Shown piece after piece: positions 45,701-54,499 of a stretch of 64,000 bases of DNA. How positions within the stretch are numbered: the stretch's first letter is position 1; each line of letters starts with the position of its first letter. The stretch lies in NCBI GenBank assembly GCA_009838975.1, contig VXQO01000134.1:1-64000 (forward strand), in the 5' to 3' direction. The notes beneath the pieces are model-generated. The model was not told the DNA's origin. It worked only from the letters and a program-made list of their open reading frames with translations, and searched no databases. A program made the translations under genes and the position numbers. The DNA is from Gemmatimonadota bacterium. Its GTDB lineage: Bacteria > Gemmatimonadota > Gemmatimonadetes > Longimicrobiales > Gaopeijiaceae.

Positions 45701-46369
45701 CTAGCCGGTCTTTGCGCCAGTGGATCCGCGCGTCGGAACGGGTGCTTCCGCACCCAGCCGAATCAATGCCGCCTCGATGCGCCGGGTTGCTGCATCGAGG
45801 GCCCGGTCCCGCTCCGCGCGGGTGTCGTGCACGCCGAAGCGGATCGGCTCGCCGAACCGCAGCCAGACGCGGCCCCGGTGGAATCTGCGCCCCCAACGCG
45901 GTCGCACTTCGAACGACCCGGAAACACCGCACGGCACGATCGGCACGCCCGCCTTGAGGAGGAGCCGTATCGTTCCCCGCCGGAGCGGCTGCAGCGTGCC
46001 GTCCCAGCTCCGTTCGCCTTCGGCGTAGATGCAAACCCCCTCCCCCCTGTCGAGGGTGCGCAACACGGTGCGCACGGCCTGCGGGTCGACCTGGTAACGC
46101 CTTGTCGGGATTGCCTTTACGCGCGGCAGCACCCAGCGGGAGAACCGTCCTGACGAGAACTGCGTGCTCTTGGTCAGGGAGTGGACCTGCCGGGGGCAGA
46201 AGCCCTGTACCAGCAGGGGGTCCAGGATGCTCAGGTGGTTCGGGATGAGGAAGAACGCGCCCTTCCCGGGGACGTTTTCCAGGCCCGTGACCGTCAGCCG
46301 GGTGAGCAGCAGGGCCGCGCATCGAACCGGCAGTCGAAGGGCGGCGTACCAGTTCACCTGCGTCTTCAC
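45701..46369 (-). CDS. plsC: 1-acyl-sn-glycerol-3-phosphate acyltransferase-like (PlsC family)
   Basis: The 222-residue protein has the acyltransferase motifs NHLSILDP (the HX4D catalytic box), the GVCIYAEGERS block and a PIVPCGVSG segment. A hydrophobic N-terminus (LRLPVRCAALLLTRLTVTG) supports membrane association. It would acylate lysophosphatidic acid, following PlsY, although other acyl acceptors are possible in this family. GTG 46369 overlaps the stop of the zinc-ribbon gene. Confidence 0.88.
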   Translation of the reverse strand: MKTQVNWYAALRLPVRCAALLLTRLTVTGLENVPGKGAFFLIPNHLSILDPLLVQGFCPRQVHSLTKSTQFSSGRFSRWVLPRVKAIPTRRYQVDPQAVRTVLRTLDRGEGVCIYAEGERSWDGTLQPLRRGTIRLLLKAGVPIVPCGVSGSFEVRPRWGRRFHRGRVWLRFGEPIRFGVHDTRAERDRALDAATRRIEAALIRLGAEAPVPTRGSTGAKTG

Positions 46370-46983
46370 CGGAGCGCCACGATTCGCGGCTGGAACTCGA
46401 CCACCCTGCCCCGGCCGGCGCGTGCCCAGGCGTCGGCAATCAGCTGGTGCATCAGCGTCTCCCAGCGCCTCGGAGAGTCATCCGGGAAGCGCAGCTGGAC
46501 GAGCCCGTCACCCGGGAGCGAGAGCTGGAGCGACGATGAAGCCGCCTGTACCGCGCGGAGATCGACGTGGGCCCAGCGCCCCGATGCGGGACGTCCGTCT
46601 TCCACCTGGACCGTATCCGCACCCACCGAGATCCGTCCCGGCAACGCCGGGCCCATGGTCTCCGCGAAGCCCAGCAGCGCCCCGCGATGCCACACGGCCT
46701 CCTCCGACTCCCGCCAGGAGACCAGCGCTTCCGCCGAACAGGCCAGGCTGCCGTCGTCCCGAGTCGCGCGCGTCATGGGCCCGCCGTGTTGATATATCTT
46801 GCCACATATTTCAGCGGCGCTGATATCGTATTGTATATCGTTCTTCGGACGGATCATCACGATTCGCCCCTTCGTGCGCTCGATCCGGATACCGCAGTCG
46901 GGACAGTGTGCGTGCTCGTCGCGGCCCTCCATCGGATCGCGGCCGCATTCGGGGCAGCGATAGCAGAGGTCCAGGAGCGCCAA
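46366..46983 (-). CDS. Zinc-ribbon protein with unknown C-terminal domain
   Basis: I do not recognise the family. The product has two Cys pairs (CYRCPECG and HCPDCG), giving a zinc ribbon near the N-terminus. A C-terminal region (VDLRAVQAASSSLQLSLPGDGLVQLRFPDDSPRRWETLMHQLI) has the feel of a PH-like or GRAM-like domain, which is a guess. The middle is unusually AT-rich in DNA (46786-46850). TTG 46983 begins nine bases after the upstream stop. An ATG at 47040 would overlap the glycosyltransferase by 49 bases and add a leader in another frame of that gene. Confidence 0.6.
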   Translation of the reverse strand: MALLDLCYRCPECGRDPMEGRDEHAHCPDCGIRIERTKGRIVMIRPKNDIQYDISAAEICGKIYQHGGPMTRATRDDGSLACSAEALVSWRESEEAVWHRGALLGFAETMGPALPGRISVGADTVQVEDGRPASGRWAHVDLRAVQAASSSLQLSLPGDGLVQLRFPDDSPRRWETLMHQLIADAWARAGRGRVVEFQPRIVALR

Positions 46984-46991
46984 GGGTGCCG

Positions 46992-47720
46992 CTACAGCTT
47001 GCCCAGCAGGTCCATGAATCGGAGCTTCCAGACCCGCCACACCGCCTCGCGGATGATCGCGCCGGACATCTTCGATTCACCGCTGTCCCGCTCCGTGAAG
47101 ACGATCGGGACTTCGCGCAGGTCGAACCCCGCCCGCCAGGCGCGGAGCTTGAGCTCGATCTGGAAGGCGTACCCGTTGGACTGGATCCTGTCGAGCCCCA
47201 CGGCCTCGAGCACTTCGTGCCGGAAGGCGTTGAAACCGCCCGTGGCGTCGTTGACGGGAATGCGCGTGATCGCGCGCGCGTACCAGGAGCCGAACAGGCT
47301 GATCATGAGGCGGCTCAGCGGCCAATTGACCACCGTGATGCGACCCCCGACATAGCGCGACCCAACAGCCACGCCGGCCACGTCAAGCGCCGCGACCAGC
47401 GGCCGCAGGCGGTCGGGAGGATGCGACAGATCAGCGTCCATCTCGATCAGCACATCGTAGCCGTGCTGCAGCCCCCAACCGAGTCCGGCCACGTACGCCG
47501 CTCCCAGTCCGAGCTTCCCTGCCCGATGAAGCACGTTCACGCGCCCGCTCCGGGCCGCGAGTTCGTCGGCGAGGTCGCCGGTCCCGTCCGGGGAGTTGTC
47601 GTCCACCACCAGGACGTGGAATTCGTCCCCCTGTGCCAGGATCTTCGGGACGACCCGCGGCAGATTGTCGTACTCGTTGTAGGTGGGCACGACCACGAGG
47701 ACGCGGCGCGGGGTGTTCAT
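46992..47720 (-). CDS. GT2 glycosyltransferase, dolichol/polyprenyl-phosphate mannose synthase-like
   Basis: The 242-residue protein has VVPTYNEYDNLPRVV, DDNSPDGTGDLADEL, EMDADLSHPPDRL (DxD-type metal site) and DATGGFNAFRHEVLEAVGL, matching the DPM1 group. It lacks a C-terminal membrane anchor. It would transfer a sugar from a nucleotide donor to a polyprenyl phosphate. ATG 47720 overlaps the stop of the UPF0104-type gene by four bases. Confidence 0.9.
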   Translation of the reverse strand: MNTPRRVLVVVPTYNEYDNLPRVVPKILAQGDEFHVLVVDDNSPDGTGDLADELAARSGRVNVLHRAGKLGLGAAYVAGLGWGLQHGYDVLIEMDADLSHPPDRLRPLVAALDVAGVAVGSRYVGGRITVVNWPLSRLMISLFGSWYARAITRIPVNDATGGFNAFRHEVLEAVGLDRIQSNGYAFQIELKLRAWRAGFDLREVPIVFTERDSGESKMSGAIIREAVWRVWKLRFMDLLGKL

Positions 47721-48706
47721 GGGGCCACCGGGCGCCGCAGCACCAGAGCGCCGGCCGCGGCGCCCAGCAACTCCACGGCGGTGATCCAGACGCGTTGGAG
47801 CGCGGCAAGGACCCATCCGGCTTCCGTCCCCAGCACGGGCGCGACGAAAGCTGCCAGCGTACTCTCGCGGATGCCGATGCCCGCGGGCGCGAAGAGGGCC
47901 ACGTACCCGGCGAAATAGGCTGCTGCAAAGGCCGTGATGCCGGCCAGGAAGCCCAGTTCCATGCCGAGACCCCTGCCCAGCAGGACGAACGCGATTCCGT
48001 ACACCACCCAGTTGAAGAGGTATCCGGGGAGGAGGATCAGCAACCGGCGTCCGTCGGGGTGCGGCAGATCTTCGTCGTGGCCGCTGCGCCTCAGTGCCCA
48101 GCGCAACAGCACCCCTGCGCCGCCGAAGTGCAGGAAGGCGGCGAGCCCGGCCACGATCGCGAGTCCCGCCACCATGTTTCGGCCCTGGGCCGTCCCCACG
48201 GACTGCACGGCCGCCCATCCGCCCACCGCCGCCGCGGCGAGCAGGTTGATGATCTGGGCCGTCACGGCGGCGGCCGTCGCACGAACGCCCGACATGCCCC
48301 GGCGGCGGGCCAGTACCGCCACCCCGGCCAGTTGGGCGATCTTGCCGGGCACGTACCGGCCCAGGTTTGCGACGACGAGAATGGAGGCGCCCTCCGCCAA
48401 TCCGACCCGGCGTTCCCCGAACGTGACGAGAATGCGCGACCACAGCGCGGCGGCGATCAAGAACGTCAGGGCGAGAAGCGTCATCGAAAGCACGATCGGC
48501 ACTGCCCGCAGCCGCACCAGCGTCCAATCCACGGCCCAGGCCTCGGCCAGAGTGATGCCGGCGCCCCGCAGGATCAGCCACGTCAGCGAAACCGTGAGCA
48601 ACAGCTTGACGAGCGGCACCCACCACCGCTTCCGGGCGGCCGGAGTCCGGCTCTCGCCGTCGGAAGCGGGCCCCTGCCCTCCCTTCCCCGCGTCCGGTCC
48701 GGTCAT
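47717..48706 (-). CDS. UPF0104/AglD-like (LPG synthase transmembrane domain) membrane protein
   Basis: The 329-residue protein has about eight membrane helices and the family motif NLGRYVPGKIAQLAG near residue 110, followed by FAPAGIGIRESTLAAFV near the end. Relatives include the membrane half of lysylphosphatidylglycerol synthase and AglD. Many sit beside polyprenyl-sugar synthases and are thought to move or use lipid-linked sugars; this is inference. ATG 48706 overlaps the YfhO-like gene by four bases. Confidence 0.85.
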   Translation of the reverse strand: MTGPDAGKGGQGPASDGESRTPAARKRWWVPLVKLLLTVSLTWLILRGAGITLAEAWAVDWTLVRLRAVPIVLSMTLLALTFLIAAALWSRILVTFGERRVGLAEGASILVVANLGRYVPGKIAQLAGVAVLARRRGMSGVRATAAAVTAQIINLLAAAAVGGWAAVQSVGTAQGRNMVAGLAIVAGLAAFLHFGGAGVLLRWALRRSGHDEDLPHPDGRRLLILLPGYLFNWVVYGIAFVLLGRGLGMELGFLAGITAFAAAYFAGYVALFAPAGIGIRESTLAAFVAPVLGTEAGWVLAALQRVWITAVELLGAAAGALVLRRPVAP

Positions 48707-51165
48707 CCCGACCCGCGGCCGGGCCGCAGCCGCGCCGACAGTCCGCGCAGGTGCGACGACGCGAAGAGAAGGATGGTGATCACGGCGGCCACGACGCTGA
48801 TCAGGAGCGCACTCGTCACCGTCGGGGCCGTGAAGCTCAGCGTCACCGTGTGGTCGCCGCCGGAAGGGATCTCCACGGCCTGCAACGTCAGGTTGGCGCG
48901 GCGCACCGTGGCGGGCTCGCCGTCGACTTCGGCCACCCACCCGGGGAACCAGTTCTCCGAGACCAGCAGAATCGCGGGACCGCTCGTGGTCACGCGCAGA
49001 CGTCTCTCGTCGGGCTCGAACAGCTGCCAGGAAACTGGTCCCCCTGCACCGCCGCTCCCGGCTACCACGCCGGGCGGCTCGGCCAGGATGACCTCGCTGC
49101 CCGGATCGAAGTCCTGCGAGAGAATGCGCGCCAGCGCCGCCTCGTCGTCGTCCATGACAGTGACCCGGTCCACGATCCAGGCCCGGTCCAGGCCCGGGTA
49201 TGTGTAGACCGCCTCCAGCCCCCTGCCCCGCCGGGCCGAACTGAGCGCCTGCGCACCCTGGTAGGGCGGCCCCCCGACAGCCTCCTGGGGCCACACGATG
49301 TACTTCGTGTTCATCATGCGGAGCACGTTCGGGTGGCGGGTGTTGTCCCCGGACGCGCGGCTCCCCTCCAGACCGAGCAGTTGGCGGTAGCGCGCCAGAT
49401 CGTTGGGGTGGTGTCCGGCCACCAGGTCGAGGCCGTACATGGCCAGGTCCACGATCTGGTCGCTGCCCCGCAGGTCGGCCACCCGGAACGGCGGCCCGGC
49501 GTCACGGCGTTCCTCCAGGTAGCGCGTGTTGTTGTCGGGCGCGGCCCACGCGTGGAAGTCGAAGGTGCGAATGAAGGCCCGGTCTATCCTCCCGAGGTCG
49601 AGTGCCACGAGGAGCGACAGCGCGGCCAGCGCGGCCGCGACGGGGACTGTGCCCTCCTTCACCAGCCACACCAGCACCGCCGTGAGGAGCGCCAGCACGA
49701 GTGCGATACCGAAGCCGAGGGTGATGTGCGGGTTGGCGGCGGCGAGCGCGGCCAGGCTACGTTCGCCGGCGTCGCCGTAGACCATCGTCGTCCAGATGCT
49801 GCCGAGCGCGCCGCTGGCCTGGAGAAGCAGACCCGTGAGGAGGAGTCCGCAGAAGCCGAGCAGGGCGCGCCCCCGCCTGCTCCTGAGGAATCCCGGGGAC
49901 GGGCCGTCGCGGACGAGGTCGTCCACACCGAGGGCGAAGAGCGTGGTCATCCCGAAGCTCACCAGGAAGGCGGCGATCGACGGAACGCGGAAGAGCGATA
50001 TGCCGGGCACGATCTCGTAGAAGATGCGCCAGACAGGGGTGTGAGCCCCCAGAGCGAAGAGGAGCCAGGTGAGGCTCATGCCCGCCATGAACCAGCGCAG
50101 TCCCCTGCTCCGCCGTCCGCCGAAGCCGAGGATCGCGAGCGCCAGCACGGTGACGCCCAGGTATTCGTGATTGAGCTTCAGCGCGTTGCGTCCCCAGTAG
50201 GTGTTGCGCCCCCAGTCCGCGTCGGCCGCGCTGTTGCCCACGAATTCGGGTACTGCCAGCGCCGCCACCTCTTCGGGGTGGAACGACCAGGAGCTGGAGT
50301 AGGCGAGGCGCTCCTGCGGAGTGGCCTCGACCGTGGTCGCGATGCGCCGGGAGGACTCGGTCACGTACTGGGCGGCCGGGATCAGCTGCACGGCTGCCAT
50401 GCCCGCACCCAGCACGGCGCTGCCGAGAAAGATCGCGAGTGGCACCAGCGCGCGTCGGGACCGGCGGGCGCCGGATTCGATCCCCTGCCCCTTCCAGAGC
50501 TGCACCGCGCGGAAGACGGCGTACGCACCAACCGTGCCGAAGAGGAAGTAGGCGGTCTGGAACTGGGTGGTGAGGCTGGTGAGTGCGACGGCGCCCGCGA
50601 GTCCGGCCGCCGTGCGCCCCGATGGCGACCGCAGCACGGATTCGGCGGCCCAGAAGACCAGCGGGGCCAGTGACGCCACCATGAGCTTCCCGTCGTTGCC
50701 GGGAAGCGTCAGCGTCACGATGACCGGGGCCATCAGCCATGCCAGGCCGCCGAGAGTCGCCGCGGGACGTCCCAGCCCGAGGCTCCGCGCCCAGCCGTAC
50801 ATGAAGAAACCGCCGCCGAGCACGTGGAGGACGAGCTTCCAGCCGAGTGCGCGATAGGGCTCGATGAAGAGGTAGAGGAAGCTGGTCGGGTAGACGGAGT
50901 CGCCGGCCGAGATCGCCTCCAGGAAGGGTATGCCGCCGAGCAGGCGCGGGCTCCAGAGGGGAAAGTCCCCCGCGTTCAGCCGTTCCGCGAAGTACGCCCT
51001 CGCCATGTACCCCAGCGAGAGCGAGTCCTCGCCGTAGAGCATCCGGTCCGAGAAGATGAACTCGGCGAAGAGCACGACCGTGACCACCACGAAGAGGGCG
51101 CACGTCAGCCACCACGGCACCGATACCGCCTGGCGGCCGGGAGTCCTCGTTCGGGTGGAACTCAC
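48703..51165 (-). CDS. YfhO-family multi-pass membrane protein (GT-C-like glycosyltransferase)
   Basis: The 820-residue protein has about 12-14 membrane helices with a large extracytoplasmic C-terminal part ending in one more helix. Diagnostic text is LNAGDFPLWSPRLLGGIPFLEAISAGDSVYPTSFLY near the N-terminus (YfhO-type Asp/Trp loop) and VSENWFPGWVAEVDGEPATVRRANLTLQAVEIPSGGDHTVTLSFT near the C-terminus. YfhO glycosylates lipoteichoic acid in Gram-positives using polyprenyl-linked sugars. The acceptor here is unknown. GTG 51165 has AGAGAGG upstream. Confidence 0.9.
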   Translation of the reverse strand: MSSTRTRTPGRQAVSVPWWLTCALFVVVTVVLFAEFIFSDRMLYGEDSLSLGYMARAYFAERLNAGDFPLWSPRLLGGIPFLEAISAGDSVYPTSFLYLFIEPYRALGWKLVLHVLGGGFFMYGWARSLGLGRPAATLGGLAWLMAPVIVTLTLPGNDGKLMVASLAPLVFWAAESVLRSPSGRTAAGLAGAVALTSLTTQFQTAYFLFGTVGAYAVFRAVQLWKGQGIESGARRSRRALVPLAIFLGSAVLGAGMAAVQLIPAAQYVTESSRRIATTVEATPQERLAYSSSWSFHPEEVAALAVPEFVGNSAADADWGRNTYWGRNALKLNHEYLGVTVLALAILGFGGRRSRGLRWFMAGMSLTWLLFALGAHTPVWRIFYEIVPGISLFRVPSIAAFLVSFGMTTLFALGVDDLVRDGPSPGFLRSRRGRALLGFCGLLLTGLLLQASGALGSIWTTMVYGDAGERSLAALAAANPHITLGFGIALVLALLTAVLVWLVKEGTVPVAAALAALSLLVALDLGRIDRAFIRTFDFHAWAAPDNNTRYLEERRDAGPPFRVADLRGSDQIVDLAMYGLDLVAGHHPNDLARYRQLLGLEGSRASGDNTRHPNVLRMMNTKYIVWPQEAVGGPPYQGAQALSSARRGRGLEAVYTYPGLDRAWIVDRVTVMDDDEAALARILSQDFDPGSEVILAEPPGVVAGSGGAGGPVSWQLFEPDERRLRVTTSGPAILLVSENWFPGWVAEVDGEPATVRRANLTLQAVEIPSGGDHTVTLSFTAPTVTSALLISVVAAVITILLFASSHLRGLSARLRPGRGSG

Positions 51166-51215
51166 GCAGTACCTCTCTGCTCTACGAGCACAATGTCATG
51201 TTTGATTTACACTTT

Positions 51216-51231
51216 GTAATGCAAACATTAC
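51216..51231. promoter_or_regulatory. Inverted repeat GTAATG-N4-CATTAC upstream of the YfhO-like gene
   Basis: GTAATGCAAACATTAC is a perfect inverted repeat with four central bases, in the AT-rich 68-base gap between the GT4 gene stop (51234) and the YfhO-like start (51165). The same half-sites and spacing recur at 59505-59520. It looks like an operator for a dimeric regulator. No regulator is linked. Confidence 0.5.
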
Positions 51232-51233
51232 TA

Positions 51234-52346
51234 TCAATTGGAGGAACGCGCCACCAAATTCCGATAGACCTCCAGGTGCCGGTCCACCAGGCGCTCGTTG
51301 CTCCACATCGATGTTACCTTTTCGCGCCCCGTGGCGCCCCTTCGGTCGAGCTCTCCATCGCCGAGCAGCTCCAGCACCTTCGCCGCCAGGGCCGCCGGAT
51401 CCGCGGGCGGGAAGAGTCCCCCGACGGAATCGTCCACGATCTGGGGCAGGCCGCCCACTGCCGAAGCCGCGACCGGCAAGCCGCAGGCCATGCACTCGAG
51501 CGCCGCCACCGACGTCGCCTCGACCAGCGACGGGAACACGGCCATGTCCCCCGAGCACAGCAGCGCGGGCATCTCGGCGTGCGGGCGGGCCCCCAGGAAG
51601 TCGATCCGGTCGGCGACGCCCAGTTCGACCGCAAGCGCCTCCAGCCTGCCCCTCTCCGGGCCGTCCCCGATCACGACCACGTCCACGGCGGCCCCCGCTG
51701 CGATCTCGGGCAGCGCCCGCACGAAGTATTCGACGCCGTTCTTCGGGAAGAGCCGGCGCGGCACCACGAGGCGCCGTCGACCGCCCGTGCGCGGCATCGA
51801 ACCCCGCTGCGGGCGGAAGATGTCGGTCTCCACGCCGTTGACGAGAACCTCGACTTCGATGGTCGGGCCGAGACCCTCTCCCACATCGGCGATCTCCTTG
51901 CTGGCGGCGAAGTTGTAGTCGCTGAGCTCGACCAGCTTCCCCAGAGGCCGTGCAAACACCCGATTCGCCGCAAGGCGCAGGAAGTGGGAGGTGTGGAGAG
52001 TGCAAACGAGCGGCGTGCTCGCGCCCGCCAGCGCCAGGGCGCAGGGGAGCAGCGAGGGGAACGCCTGGGCGTGGACCACGTCGGCGTCCTGCACCGCTGC
52101 ACGCGTTCGGGGCGTGGAGCCGGCGGCGTGGGCAAACCAGCCCAGCGGGGTGCGCGACGGCAGGGGGGTGCGGTGCACGCGTATGCCGTCGATGACTTCC
52201 TCGGCTGCGAGACCGGGCTGCGACAGCGAGGTCACCACGGTGACGTCGTGGCCGCGCCTCGCCAGCCCCCGGCAGAGATAGTGAACGTGGCTCTCGAGTC
52301 CGCCCACCTCCGGCGGGAAGTACACACAGTGCATGACGATCTTCAC
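51234..52346 (-). CDS. GT4-family glycosyltransferase
   Basis: The 370-residue GT-B enzyme has an N-terminal YFPPEVGGLESHVHYLCRGLARRGHDV motif and the C-terminal donor site FPSLVEATSVAALECMACGLPVAASAVGGLPQIV with the usual E-x7-E spacing. Donor and acceptor are unknown. It does not show the N-terminal motif of BshA, so it is not assigned to bacillithiol synthesis. GTG 52346 overlaps the wecB stop. Confidence 0.92.
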   Translation of the reverse strand: MKIVMHCVYFPPEVGGLESHVHYLCRGLARRGHDVTVVTSLSQPGLAAEEVIDGIRVHRTPLPSRTPLGWFAHAAGSTPRTRAAVQDADVVHAQAFPSLLPCALALAGASTPLVCTLHTSHFLRLAANRVFARPLGKLVELSDYNFAASKEIADVGEGLGPTIEVEVLVNGVETDIFRPQRGSMPRTGGRRRLVVPRRLFPKNGVEYFVRALPEIAAGAAVDVVVIGDGPERGRLEALAVELGVADRIDFLGARPHAEMPALLCSGDMAVFPSLVEATSVAALECMACGLPVAASAVGGLPQIVDDSVGGLFPPADPAALAAKVLELLGDGELDRRGATGREKVTSMWSNERLVDRHLEVYRNLVARSSN

Positions 52347-53527
52347 GCCGGCTCCCAGTCGCGGGTTCGGCGCCGGTGCCCGGTGAGCGCCGCCAGGAGG
52401 ATATCGGCGATGCGCTCGCCCGCGCGGCCGTCGCCGTACGGGTTGCGCACCGCGGGGCCGCTTCGGTCCGCGGACAGCCGTGCGCTAGCCTCGGCCAGGA
52501 TGCGGCCCGGATCGGTCCCCACGAGCGTGGCGACGCCCGCCTGCACGGCCTCGGGCCTCTCCGTGACCTCGCGCAGGACCAGGGTATGCACCTCGAAGGT
52601 GGGCGCCTCTTCCTGGATGCCGCCCGAGTCGGTGAGGACGAGGCAGGCGCGGTCGAGAGCGGCGAGGAGATCACCGTAGGCCAGGGGCTCCACGAGGTGC
52701 ACCCGCGGGTTGCCGCCCAGAATCCGAAACGCGGGCTCCCGCACGCGGGGATTCGGGTGAACCGGGTAGACGATCTCGATGTCCCCGAACCGGTCGGCCA
52801 GGTCGGCGACCGCCCCGAAGACGCCCTCCAGGGGAGCGCCGAAGGACTCCCGGCGGTGGGCGGTCAGCAGAACCAGGCGCCCCGGCGATTCCATGAGGCG
52901 CGCGATCCGGGGCTCCTCGACGGTCAGCGGCCGCGACCGGATCCGCAGCAGCGCGTCCACCACGGTGTTGCCGGTCACGAAGATCCGCTCCGCTCCCACA
53001 CCCTCGGCCGCGAGGTTGGCGGCCGCGGCCGGTGTCGGGGCCAGGCAGAAGTCCGAGACGGTGTCGGTCATGCGCCGCAGCATCTCCTCCGGGAACGGCG
53101 ACCACTTCCTGTGGCTGCGCAGTCCGGCTTCGACGTGCGCCAGCCTGCCCTGCTGGAAGAAGGTCACCACGCCCGCGAAGAAAACCGTCGCGGTATCGCC
53201 CTGGACGATCGTCACGTCGGGCCGGAAGTCCTCGGCGACCTCGCGCAGTCCGTCCATGCACGCGTGGCCGACGTCGTAGAGGCTCTGGCCCGGCTGCATG
53301 ATGTCGAGGTCGTAGTCGGCCTCCAGGCCGAAGACGTCGAGCACCTGGTCGACCATCTCGGTGTGCTGTCCGGTGAGCGCCAGCCGGTGGTCGCTCCCGC
53401 CGCGCTCCCGCAGCGCGCCGATCACGGGAGCCATCTTGATCGCCTCGGGGCGCGTGCCGATGACCGAGAGGATCCGGGGCCGCCGCGCGCGGCGGGATGC
53501 CAGGCGCCGCCCTTCGTCCCGGGCCAC
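52343..53527 (-). CDS. wecB: UDP-N-acetylglucosamine 2-epimerase (non-hydrolysing)
   Basis: Interconverts UDP-GlcNAc and UDP-ManNAc. The 394-residue protein has ILSVIGTRPEAIKMAPVIGAL, LTGQHTEMVDQVLDVFGL, VQGDTATVFFAGVVTFF, HVEAGLRS, TAHRRESFG and TDSGGIQEEAPTF, all diagnostic. It probably supplies ManNAc (or its acid) to the surrounding glycosyltransferases. No wecC is here. GTG 53527 directly follows the GT2 stop. Confidence 0.95.
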   Translation of the reverse strand: MARDEGRRLASRRARRPRILSVIGTRPEAIKMAPVIGALRERGGSDHRLALTGQHTEMVDQVLDVFGLEADYDLDIMQPGQSLYDVGHACMDGLREVAEDFRPDVTIVQGDTATVFFAGVVTFFQQGRLAHVEAGLRSHRKWSPFPEEMLRRMTDTVSDFCLAPTPAAAANLAAEGVGAERIFVTGNTVVDALLRIRSRPLTVEEPRIARLMESPGRLVLLTAHRRESFGAPLEGVFGAVADLADRFGDIEIVYPVHPNPRVREPAFRILGGNPRVHLVEPLAYGDLLAALDRACLVLTDSGGIQEEAPTFEVHTLVLREVTERPEAVQAGVATLVGTDPGRILAEASARLSADRSGPAVRNPYGDGRAGERIADILLAALTGHRRRTRDWEPA

Positions 53528-54499
53528 CTAGTCCTCCCCCTCCCCCCGTCCCGAAACCCGGCGCTCCCGGCGCGACGCGTCCAGCTCGTCGTGAACGGCG
53601 GCGATCATCTCCCCCAGAAAACCCGCTACGAAACAGAGGACCCCCACCGTCACCAGCAGGATTACCAGGTACAGTAGCGGCCGGAACCCCTGTTCCAGCA
53701 CGAAGCGGTAGTAGAGTGCGATGAGGCCGGTCAATACGCCGGCAGCCATCAGGAAAAGTCCCGGCAGGCCGAACGCGACCATGGGCTTCCGCGAAAAGCG
53801 GAGCTGGAACCAGACGGCGAGCAGGTCCAGGACACCGCCGACGATCCGGCTCTTGCCCGAGTACTTGGGCTCGCCGGCGCGGCGCGGGTGCAGTTCGATG
53901 TCGATTTCGGTGGCGCTGAAGCCCTTGCGGTGGGCGAGCACGACGAAGAACCGGTGCCAGTCGTGGCGGAGGCGCACGGCGCGCAGAACGTCGGCGCGGA
54001 ATGCCTTCATCGAATTCAGGTCGCTCACGGGCACGTCGAAGATGCGGCGGCTCAGCGCGTTGTAGATCGACGAAACCGCGCGCTTGTCGTACTGCCCCAC
54101 CTTTCTCCCGGTGACGATGTCCCACCCCTCCGCGAGCTTGTCCAGGAAACGGGGGATCTCGGCCGGCAGGTGCTGCAGGTCGGCGTCGAAGAGGACCAGG
54201 TAGCGCCTCCCGGTCGCGGCGGCCGCGGTCAGCAGCGCCTCGGTCTTGCCCTGGTTGACCCGGTGGCGGAGCACGCGCAGTCGGTCCCACCCCGCGCCTT
54301 CCGCCTCGGCCAGCGCGGCCGTTCCGTCGGTCGAGCCGTCGTCGACCAGGATGACCTCGCCGGTCAGGCCGAACTCGTCGAAGGCGGCGCGGAGTTCGGG
54401 GATGAGGTGCGGGATGTTGGGCGCCTCGTTGAAGGCCGGGACCACGAGGGCGAAATCGTGGTAGGCCTCGTCACGCGCCCCCTTCGTACGCGCCGCCAC
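53528..54499 (-). CDS. GT2 glycosyltransferase with two C-terminal membrane helices (GtrB/CsbB-like)
   Basis: The 323-residue protein has the GT2 fold with VVPAFNEAPNIPHLIPEL, LVDDGSTDGTAAL and FDADLQHLPAEIPRFL (metal site). The C-terminus has two membrane helices (VAFGLPGLFLMAAGVLTGLIALYY and LLYLVILLVTVGVLCFVAGFLGEMI), the layout of GtrB/CsbB polyprenyl-phosphate glycosyltransferases. CsbB works with YfhO in Gram-positives, and a YfhO gene is present 2.4 kb away on the same strand. GTG 54499 abuts the rpoN stop. Confidence 0.93.
   Translation of the reverse strand: MAARTKGARDEAYHDFALVVPAFNEAPNIPHLIPELRAAFDEFGLTGEVILVDDGSTDGTAALAEAEGAGWDRLRVLRHRVNQGKTEALLTAAAATGRRYLVLFDADLQHLPAEIPRFLDKLAEGWDIVTGRKVGQYDKRAVSSIYNALSRRIFDVPVSDLNSMKAFRADVLRAVRLRHDWHRFFVVLAHRKGFSATEIDIELHPRRAGEPKYSGKSRIVGGVLDLLAVWFQLRFSRKPMVAFGLPGLFLMAAGVLTGLIALYYRFVLEQGFRPLLYLVILLVTVGVLCFVAGFLGEMIAAVHDELDASRRERRVSGRGEGED

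Noticed and set aside
46786-46850. AT-rich stretch with partial repeats (GATATATC, GATATC, GTATATC) as a promoter or operator
   Set aside because: It lies wholly inside the zinc-ribbon coding frame and is explained by Ile/Tyr/Asn/Asp-rich residues there.
51234-52346. GT4 enzyme as BshA (bacillithiol glycosyltransferase) partner of BshC
   Set aside because: The N-terminal motif (YFPPEVGGLESH) is that of general polysaccharide GT4 enzymes, and it sits in a glycan cluster far from bshC.
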